In this document: positions 58,427 through 64,000 of the stretch, in pieces | How positions within the stretch are numbered: position 1 is the first letter of the stretch | How the letters are laid out: every line of letters starts with the position of its first letter | Assembly (NCBI GenBank): GCA_009377445.1 | Contig: WHUA01000001.1 | Span: 310,001-374,000 of the forward strand | Reading direction: 5' to 3' | Length of the DNA: 64,000 nt | Source: Alphaproteobacteria bacterium | Lineage (GTDB): Bacteria; Pseudomonadota; Alphaproteobacteria; UBA8366 | Translations under genes and position numbers: made by a program | The notes under the pieces: model-generated | What the model was told of the DNA's origin: nothing | The model's input: only the letters and a program-made list of their open reading frames with translations | Databases searched by the model: none

Positions 58427-59116
58427 TCAAGCGGCGATCGTGCGCAAACTATCCGGCAGGATCAGCCGCGCGGCGCTCGCCGCCTGCACCTCCTCGGCCG
58501 TCAGGCCGGGGGCAACCTCCTCGAGCACGAATCCTTTTGGCGTCACCGACAGGACCGCCATGTCGGTATAGACGCGGGTCACGACGCCGAGCGCGGTCGG
58601 CGGATAGGTGAGGTTTTCCACGATCTTCGCCTCGCCGTTCTTGGCCACGTGTGTCATGATGGCGAAGACCTGTTTGGCCCCGACGGCGATATCCATCGCG
58701 CCGCCGATGTTGCCCGAGCTGGCGCCTTTCACCTTCCAGTTGGCGAGGTCGCCGTTCGCGGCGACCTGGAAGGCGCCCAGCACGGCGCAGTCGAGCCGCC
58801 CGCCGCGGGCGAGCGAGAAGGAGTCGGCGTGGTGAACGAAGGCGCCGCCAGGGATCAGCGTGACCGGCCCCTTGCCGGCACTCATCAGGTCGCGGTCGAC
58901 GTCTTCCTCGCGCGTCGGCGGCGGCCCCATGCCAATGAGGCCGTTCTCGCTGTGAAAGACGACGTCGCGTTCCGCGGGGACGAACGGCAGCGTCGCGGTC
59001 GGTATGCCGATGCCGATGTTGACGACCCAGTCGCCTTGAAGGTCGGCGGCCAGGCGCTTGGCGATCTGGTCCCGCTTGAGGAGCTGCTTCTGGGGTATTT
59101 TCACGATCTGCGACAT
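58427..59116 (-). CDS. 3-oxoacid CoA-transferase, subunit B
   Basis: The 229-residue beta subunit has NIGIGIPTATLPFVP, the catalytic glutamate in FHSENGLIGMGP, GGRLDCAVLGAFQVAANGDL, and KVKGASSGNIGGAMDIAVG. With subunit A it transfers CoA between succinate (or acetate) and a 3-oxoacid such as acetoacetate or 3-oxoadipate. Exact substrate cannot be fixed from sequence. It begins 7 bp after subunit A. Acetoacetyl-CoA synthetase at 12-14 kb suggests acetoacetate metabolism. Confidence 0.93.
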   Translation of the reverse strand: MSQIVKIPQKQLLKRDQIAKRLAADLQGDWVVNIGIGIPTATLPFVPAERDVVFHSENGLIGMGPPPTREEDVDRDLMSAGKGPVTLIPGGAFVHHADSFSLARGGRLDCAVLGAFQVAANGDLANWKVKGASSGNIGGAMDIAVGAKQVFAIMTHVAKNGEAKIVENLTYPPTALGVVTRVYTDMAVLSVTPKGFVLEEVAPGLTAEEVQAASAARLILPDSLRTIAA

Positions 59117-59123
59117 GGCTCGA

Positions 59124-59786
59124 TCATCCCGTTACATAGTAGCAGTCGACATAGACGCTGGGCGTCACGATGACTTCCGGGTCCAGGGCGCCGAGCGGCA
59201 CCTCTTCCCTGACCTCGGCGATCGTGAAGTCCGCCGCCATGGCCATGACCGGATTGAAGTTCCGCGCGCCCTTACGGTACACGAGATTGCCGCGCGGATC
59301 GACCTTGAAGGCCTTGACCAGCGCGAAATCGCCGCGCAACGGCTTTTCCATGATGTAGCGCTTGCCGTCGACCGTAAGCTCGGCCTTGCCCTCGGCGATC
59401 TCGGTGCCGACGCCGGTGGGGGTGAGGAAACCGCCGAGGCCGGCCCCCGCGTTGCGCATCCGCTCGGCCAGCGTTCCCTGCGGCACGACCTCCAGGTCGA
59501 CCTTGCCGGCCTCGTACATGTCCTTGAAGACGACCGATTCCGCGGCGAAGGGAAAGCTGCAGATGATCTTGCCGACGCAGCCTTCCTCGAGCAGCCGCGC
59601 GATGCCGGTGTGGCCCGTGCCCGCGTTGTTGTTGACGATGGTCAGGTTGCGGAGGCCGCGCCCGCAGATCCCTTCGATCAGGTGCTCCGGCACGCCGCCG
59701 TAGCCGAACCCGCCGATCAGGACGGTCGCGCCGTCGCGGAGATGCGATACCGCTTCCTCCAGGGTAGCCGCTTTCTTTTTCTTCAT
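59124..59786 (-). CDS. 3-oxoacid CoA-transferase, subunit A
   Basis: The 220-residue alpha subunit has ATVLIGGFGYGGVPEHLIEG at the start, LTIVNNNAGTGHTGIARLL, VPQGTLAERMRNAGAGLGGF and FTPTGVGTEIAEGK-like FLTPTGVGTEIAEGKAEL. Its first residues are Lys-rich (MKKKKAATLEEAV). It is the first gene of the pair and is divergent from the SDR gene at 59944. Length is normal. Confidence 0.93.
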   Translation of the reverse strand: MKKKKAATLEEAVSHLRDGATVLIGGFGYGGVPEHLIEGICGRGLRNLTIVNNNAGTGHTGIARLLEEGCVGKIICSFPFAAESVVFKDMYEAGKVDLEVVPQGTLAERMRNAGAGLGGFLTPTGVGTEIAEGKAELTVDGKRYIMEKPLRGDFALVKAFKVDPRGNLVYRKGARNFNPVMAMAADFTIAEVREEVPLGALDPEVIVTPSVYVDCYYVTG

Positions 59787-59943
59787 CTGCCCGTCTTTCG
59801 TCCCACCGATTTTCGTCCCTGTGACTTCTGGCCGTCTCTATCTAACGTGCGCCGGACAGGCGAAGCAAGCCCGCTTGCCGCCGCGGCAGAGGAGCGGGAA
59901 GATGGACGAATCCCCACGCTCGGACACCGAGGAGACATCCCAG

Positions 59944-60705
59944 ATGACGACCACATCCGACACGCGGCCGCTCGCCGGCCGGGTCGCCCTGATCACCGGC
60001 GCCGCGCGCCGGTCCGGCCGCGCCACGGCGCTGGCGCTCGCAGCCGACGGCGCCGCCGTCGTCCTCAACGTCCGCCAGTCGCGCGACGAGGCCGAGGCGA
60101 ACAAGCGCGAGATCGAGGCCGCGGGCGGCAGGGCGATGGTCGCCGTCGCCGACATCACCGACGAAGCGCAAGTCCGCGGCATGATCGACGCCATCGTCGG
60201 CCGCTTCGGCGGCCTGCACATCCTCGTCAACAACGCCGCCGACCGCCGGCAGGCGCGGTTCGAGGAGATGACCTACGCCGACTGGCGGCACATCACGAGC
60301 ATCGTGCTCGACGGCGCGTTCTTCTGCACCCGCTACGCAGTGCCGCACATGCTGAAGGCGGGCTGGGGCCGGATCGTCAACCTGGGCGGCATCGGCCACC
60401 ACGCGGGCTTCCTGCACCGCGCGCATGTGCACACGGCGAAGGCCGGCCTGGAAGGGCTGACGCGCGGCCTCGCGATCGAGTACGCGGACAAGGGCATCAC
60501 CGTGAACTGCGTGGCGCCGGGCCGGATCGGCGGGCCGCGGTCGAAGACGGCGGGATCCTCGGCCCCCAACGCGAAGACGCCCCCGACCGGCTTCGAAGGC
60601 GCGCCGGAAGACATCGCGGCCGCGATCCGCTACGTCTGCTCGCCCGACGCGCGATTCGTCACCGGCCAGACTATCCACGTGAACGGCGGCCAGTTCCTGA
60701 CCTGA
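59944..60705 (+). CDS. SDR-fold protein lacking the catalytic tetrad
   Basis: The 253-residue protein has the SDR fold: RVALITGAARRSGRATALAL (cofactor loop), HILVNNAADRRQ, and VTGQTIHVNGGQFL at the end. Only the tetrad Lys166 remains. The Tyr four residues earlier is Val162 (GTG codon), the Ser position is Gly149 (RIVNLGGIGHHAG) and the Asn is Val121. GAGGAG about 10 bases before ATG 59944 decides the start; an ATG at 59902 would add 14 residues. It may be a non-classical reductase using other residues such as the His cluster around 158-163, or non-catalytic. Confidence 0.87.
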   Translation: MTTTSDTRPLAGRVALITGAARRSGRATALALAADGAAVVLNVRQSRDEAEANKREIEAAGGRAMVAVADITDEAQVRGMIDAIVGRFGGLHILVNNAADRRQARFEEMTYADWRHITSIVLDGAFFCTRYAVPHMLKAGWGRIVNLGGIGHHAGFLHRAHVHTAKAGLEGLTRGLAIEYADKGITVNCVAPGRIGGPRSKTAGSSAPNAKTPPTGFEGAPEDIAAAIRYVCSPDARFVTGQTIHVNGGQFLT

Positions 60706-60738
60706 GTCATGAACTGACCGGCCGCCGCGCCGCGGAAA

Positions 60739-61479
60739 CTACTGGAAGTATGCGCCGCCGTTGGCGAGATAGCATTGCCCGGTGATGTAGCCGCCGTTCT
60801 CGCTCGCCAGGTAGACGGCGAGGCTCGCGACCTCCTCCGGCGCGCCGCCGCGCCGAAGCGGCTGATGGCCATGGACGCCTTTGCTCTTGTCCTGGAAATC
60901 GTCGCGCTCGACCTCGATGTAGCCGGGCCCGATGCAGTTGGCGGTGATGTTGTGCTTGCCGTACTGCTTGGCGAGGCCGCGCGTGAAGCCGACGATGCCG
61001 AGCTTCACCATCGACTTGCCGGGATAGGAGCCGAGATAGGGGGCGATGCCCGAGAAATTCACGACCCGGCCCCACTTGGCGTCGATCATGTGCGGAATGG
61101 CGGATTTGCACATGTAATAGGGTCCGTGCAGGTTGACCGCGATGTTGCGCATCCAGCTTTCCACCGGCTCCTCCAGGAGGTCGCCCTCGGAGCGGTAGAC
61201 GGCGTTGTTCACCAGGACGTCGATCCGGCCGAATTCCTTATGGGCCTTCTCGACGAAGCCCGCGACCGCTTCGGGATCGGTCACGTCGACCTGCTGGGCG
61301 ATAACCTTCGCGCCCGCCTTCTCCGCCTCCGCCGCCGTCGCGTCGAGCCCGTCCATGTTGCGGCTCGTGCAGATGGCGAGGTTGGCGCCCTCCTCGGCGA
61401 ACATCACGGCCATGCGCCGGCCGATATTGCGCCCCGCGCCGGTTATCAGGACGGCGCGTCCTTCGAGACCCGTCTTCAA
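60739..61479 (-). CDS. SDR-fold protein with atypical active site
   Basis: The 246-residue protein has AVLITGAGRNIGRRMAVMFA, DVLVNNAVYRSEGD, and a C-terminal YITGQCYLANGGAYF. Asn116 (IAVNLHGPYY) and Lys159 of the tetrad are kept. The Tyr position is Lys155, and the nearest Tyr is three residues further upstream (GSYPGKSMVKLG). NFSGIAPYLG carries Ser143 one place before the usual Ser. The PDCIGPGYIEVER-like NCIGPGYIEVERDDF region is standard. It converges on the previous SDR with 33 bp between stops. Confidence 0.87.
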   Translation of the reverse strand: MKTGLEGRAVLITGAGRNIGRRMAVMFAEEGANLAICTSRNMDGLDATAAEAEKAGAKVIAQQVDVTDPEAVAGFVEKAHKEFGRIDVLVNNAVYRSEGDLLEEPVESWMRNIAVNLHGPYYMCKSAIPHMIDAKWGRVVNFSGIAPYLGSYPGKSMVKLGIVGFTRGLAKQYGKHNITANCIGPGYIEVERDDFQDKSKGVHGHQPLRRGGAPEEVASLAVYLASENGGYITGQCYLANGGAYFQ

Positions 61480-61853
61480 GGCCCGTTCTCCTTCTCTATC
61501 CGTGTTCGATTCGTCCTCGCCGGGCGCACCGGGCGGGCCGGGTCCCGTGGCGAGCGCTGCGGCATTAAAGCGTTTTGCGGGGCCCGGCGCAATCGCCGGC
61601 TCTTCCGGAGTATGCTCATTAATATATTGATATTATTGTAATTTATAGAAGAACGCCGGTTTCCTGAAAGCGCGGCGTTAACTTCCGGTTAAGGCATATG
61701 GCGGAAGATGGCGGTCTTCTCTTGCGCCCGGCCGGCACACCCGGCGGCGGCGCATGCCACGCATGAAAACCGACCGGACGAACCGGCGCCGCGCCGGAAC
61801 ATAACCGGTTACGGCGGGCTGGCGGCGCGCCGGTAACGCAACAGGGACGCAGA
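61480..61853. other. Intergenic region with an AT-rich island
   Basis: The 374 bp upstream of the histidine kinase hold no credible reading frame. A strikingly AT-rich stretch of about 35 bp at 61614-61650 (containing ATTAATATATTGATATTATT) stands out from the GC-rich surroundings. It could be a promoter or protein-binding site for the kinase gene or for the SDR gene on the other strand. The rest is GC-rich with small inverted repeats. Confidence 0.5.
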
Positions 61854-63578
61854 TTGCCGTTGGACAGAGCCAGCAACATCCGTCTCCTCCTCCTGCTGGC
61901 GACCATCGCCGGGCTCGGCTACGCCTTCGCTAGAACGCAGTCGGTCGATTTCGAAGAGCTTTCCCAACTCCGCGCGCGGCTCGAATCGCTGCGCCAGCTC
62001 GAGCAGACGGTCGACCGGGACACGCTGAAGGTCCGCGTCGGCTTGCCGTCGAGCGACGACGCGCTCATGCGGCTGACGGACCGGATGACGCGCCAGGTGG
62101 CGGCATTGCGCACGGACATCGGCGAATCGCTCGATCGCGTCTCGCCCGGCCTCGCCGCCTCGCTGCAAGACTACAGCGCGCTTCTGGAAAAGCGCCGGAC
62201 GCTTTTGCAGCGCTTCCGCACGCGCAATGCGACGGTGCGGGACTCGATCCGCGCCTTTCCCATCCTCGCCGCCGAGCTGGCGGCCGCGGCAGGCGGGCAA
62301 GGAAGCGAGCTGCAGCGCGCCTTGGAAGCTTTCGAGATCGGCGTGCTGCGCTACTACATCGAAGCGTCCGAAGGCCGCGTGTCGAGCATCGGCTGGAGCG
62401 TCGGCCGGCTGCAGCGCCTGGCGGCCACGGCGCCGCCGCAGACCGCCGGGAAGATCGCCGCCCTGCTGCGCCACGGCGAAATCATCGTGGCGCATCGGAC
62501 GGAGGCCGATTGGACGCTGAAGGAGCTGCTTACGGTCAGCGGCGTCCGGCTGCTGGACGGCGTGCTGCAAACCTACCAGCAGAAGGAAGGGGCGCTGCGG
62601 GCCGAAGGCAACGCCTTTCGCCTGGCGACGTTCGTCACGGCGCTCGTCCTGGTGGGATACATCATCGTGACCCTGGTCAGCCTGATGCGGGTCCGCCGCG
62701 ACCTGCAGCAGGTGAATACCGAGCTCGAGAAGCGCATCGCCGATATCTCGCGCGCCAAGGAAGAGGCCGATCTCGCCAATCGCACGAAGTCGGAGTTCCT
62801 GGCGATGATGAGCCACGAGCTGCGCACGCCGCTGAACGCGGTGATCGGGTTCTCGGACCTGATGCGGATGGAGGCGTTCGGGCCGGTCGGAAGCGCGCGC
62901 TACCGCGGCTATGCCGGCGACATCCACGATTCGGCGCGCCACCTGCTGTCGCTGATCAACGACATTCTCGACCTCTCCAAGATCGAGCGCGGCTCGCTCA
63001 AGCCGGACGAGGAGGAGATGGAAGTCCCGGCCGCCGTGCAGGCGGTCGAGACGTTGGTCAAGGACCGGGCGGAGCGCGGCAAGGTCGCGCTCGCGCTCGA
63101 CTGCCCGGACGCGCTGCCGATGCTGCGCGCCGACCCACGCCAGTTCAAGCAGATGCTGGCCAACCTGCTGTCCAACGCCATCAAGTTCACCGACCCCGGC
63201 GGCAGGGTGGCGGTCAAGGTCACGTGCGACCCGGCGAGGGGCTACGTCTTCGCGGTCGAGGACACGGGCATCGGCATGGCGATGGAGGATATTCCCAAGG
63301 CGCTCGCGCCCTTCGTGCAGGTCGACCGCTCGCTCGCCCGCAAGCACGAAGGCACGGGCCTCGGCCTGCCCCTCACCAAGCGCATGATCGAGCTGCACGA
63401 CGGCAAGCTGGAGCTGCAGAGCACGCCCGGCTTGGGCACCACGGCGACGCTGGTCTTTCCGCTGTCCCGCATCGTTCGCCCGGCGAAGAAGGGCGAGCCG
63501 GCGGAGGAAACCTTGCCGGCGGGCTTACCGCCCGAGCGCCCAGCGATGGCACAGGCCAGCGAGCAGAGCCTCGTTTGA
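61854..63578 (+). CDS. Sensor histidine kinase with DAHL-like sensory domain
   Basis: The 574-residue kinase has an N-terminal membrane segment (about 8-25), a helical periplasmic domain (about 30-255; ELSQLRARLESLRQLEQTVD then RDTLKVRVGL) that resembles the DAHL (double all-alpha helical ligand-binding) domain, a second segment (about 257-279), a coiled coil, and HisKA with the phospho-acceptor His321 in MMSHELRTPLNAVIGFSDL. The HATPase domain has NLLSNAIKFTDPG, VEDTGIGM and GTGLGLPLTKRM. No HAMP domain and no receiver gene are in the window. The start is TTG at 61854 or 61860; no ATG is near. Confidence 0.92.
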   Translation: MPLDRASNIRLLLLLATIAGLGYAFARTQSVDFEELSQLRARLESLRQLEQTVDRDTLKVRVGLPSSDDALMRLTDRMTRQVAALRTDIGESLDRVSPGLAASLQDYSALLEKRRTLLQRFRTRNATVRDSIRAFPILAAELAAAAGGQGSELQRALEAFEIGVLRYYIEASEGRVSSIGWSVGRLQRLAATAPPQTAGKIAALLRHGEIIVAHRTEADWTLKELLTVSGVRLLDGVLQTYQQKEGALRAEGNAFRLATFVTALVLVGYIIVTLVSLMRVRRDLQQVNTELEKRIADISRAKEEADLANRTKSEFLAMMSHELRTPLNAVIGFSDLMRMEAFGPVGSARYRGYAGDIHDSARHLLSLINDILDLSKIERGSLKPDEEEMEVPAAVQAVETLVKDRAERGKVALALDCPDALPMLRADPRQFKQMLANLLSNAIKFTDPGGRVAVKVTCDPARGYVFAVEDTGIGMAMEDIPKALAPFVQVDRSLARKHEGTGLGLPLTKRMIELHDGKLELQSTPGLGTTATLVFPLSRIVRPAKKGEPAEETLPAGLPPERPAMAQASEQSLV

Positions 63579-63627
63579 GGTTCCGCGCTGTGTCAGGCCA
63601 GAAACGGTCCGATCTGCAGGGAAAAAA

Positions 63628-63702
63628 TGGAGCGGGCGATGAGATTCGAACTCACGACTTCAACCTTGGCAAGGTTGCGCTCTACCCCTGAGCTACGCCC
63701 GC
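63628..63702 (-). tRNA. tRNA-Gly (anticodon GCC)
   Basis: A 75-nt cloverleaf with encoded CCA (63628-63630). The acceptor is GCGGGCG/CGCCCGC, the anticodon stem CAACC/GGTTG and the loop TTGCCAA gives GCC, reading GGC and GGT. The T-loop is TTCGAAT. Confidence 0.97.
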
Positions 63703-63715
63703 GCTCCAGGCCGGG

Positions 63716-63743
63716 ATAATACCTGACGGCGCGGGCAAAGCAA
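63716..63743 (-). promoter_or_regulatory. Promoter of tRNA-Gly
   Basis: On the minus strand TTGCTT (63743-63738) and TATTAT (63721-63716) are 16 bp apart, and the -10 lies only about 14 bp before the mature tRNA. The short leader fits a tRNA gene. Confidence 0.55.
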
Positions 63744-63795
63744 GTGCCGGCCCGGCGGGTTGCGGGCGGTGCCACGCCCGCGCTATGAACCCTGC

Positions 63796-64000
63796 ATGAC
63801 GGAAGTTCAACCGCTCGGGCCGGAGGGGCTGTTCCGGCGGCTCGACGCGCTCGGCATCGCCTACCGGACCCACACCCATCCGCCGGTCTTCACGGTCGAG
63901 GAGGCCAAGGCGCTGCGCGGCGCGCTGCCGGGCGCGCATGTGAAGACCCTGTTCCTCCGCGACAAGAAGAAGCGCATCTGGCTGGTCACGGCGCTGGAAG
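63796..64000 (+). CDS. Prolyl-tRNA editing protein (YbaK/ProX-like), partial
   Basis: The 68 visible residues, from MTEVQPLGPEGLFRRLDALG through YRTHTHPPVFTVEEAKALRG and HVKTLFLRDKKKRIWLVTAL, are the N-terminus of a ProXp/ProX-type Ala- or Cys-tRNA(Pro) deacylase. The THxHPPVFTVEEA block and the H-x-KTLFL strand with the conserved Lys are diagnostic. The gene runs off the right edge; a normal member is about 165-170 residues. The start has no ATG alternative in frame. Confidence 0.9.
   Translation, partial: MTEVQPLGPEGLFRRLDALGIAYRTHTHPPVFTVEEAKALRGALPGAHVKTLFLRDKKKRIWLVTALE

Noticed and set aside
61740..61800. A 16-codon open frame beginning ATGCCACGC upstream of the kinase
   Set aside because: It is too short, Arg-rich, and has no ribosome-binding site.

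Overview
The window is a GC-rich (by eye) chromosomal segment of an alphaproteobacterium, probably of the Rhodospirillales/Hyphomicrobiales grade. Reasons: a 1609-residue NAD-type glutamate dehydrogenase, an IalB-like protein beside rlmN and argG, a DUF1674 protein facing htpX, a hemC-hemD-hemY operon carrying a mitofilin (Mic60) domain, and several palindromic intergenic repeats of types common in that class. Genes are closely packed with many ATGA stop/start overlaps. I saw no rRNA, CRISPR array, plasmid origin or complete insertion sequence. I cannot name the genus.

Layout. 1-3029 is a mobile-looking cassette, DUF3489 (5'-truncated) - DUF2924 - large serine recombinase, butted against a glyoxalase-like gene that has lost its start and runs off the left edge. 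It ends beside tRNA-Ala(CGC). 3.5-11 kb: yggT-DUF167-folD, an MFS transporter stub, DUF3253, NnrU, then argG, rlmN, IalB, a SpoU methyltransferase and a quinone oxidoreductase. 11-20.8 kb: aminotransferase/acetoacetyl-CoA synthetase pair, EamA exporter, a pterin dehydratase-Sel1-DUF1232 operon, zincin, UDG-like glycosylase, a tyrosine phosphatase with a damaged P-loop, and a tesA-FIST-thpR operon. 20.8-29.5 kb: the ybbA-ybbP ABC system divergent from tesA, YceI, a BAX-inhibitor-1 protein, an SDR, a SAM hydrolase, and an NfeD-slipin pair.

29.4-30.1 kb holds a double palindrome, a glycosyltransferase stub, tRNA-Thr(CGT) and a candidate small RNA with its own promoter and terminator. 30-34.5 kb is the heme operon, with hemD fused to a helix-turn-helix and Mic60. 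34.5-38.4 kb is tsaD-gpsA followed by three YciI domains, an EVE protein and a Rieske protein. 38.5-53 kb: creatininase, acs, an SDHAF4 homologue, htpX-rsmB-rpe-heparinase, a three-gene cassette that looks like a UDP-QuiNAc synthesis and O-antigen initiation module, purH and YbjQ. 53-64 kb: NAD-glutamate dehydrogenase, a two-subunit CoA transferase, two convergent SDRs that lack the catalytic tyrosine, a histidine kinase, tRNA-Gly(GCC) and the start of a prolyl-tRNA editing protein.

Taken together the window is mostly housekeeping: one-carbon, arginine, purine and heme synthesis, rRNA and tRNA modification, acetate/acetoacetate activation, and envelope proteolysis. Accessory pieces are the recombinase cassette, the polysaccharide cassette and the repeat-associated gene stubs. 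The least explained parts are the DUF3489/DUF2924/recombinase cassette, the HemD-HTH-Mic60 fusion and the orphan small-RNA locus.
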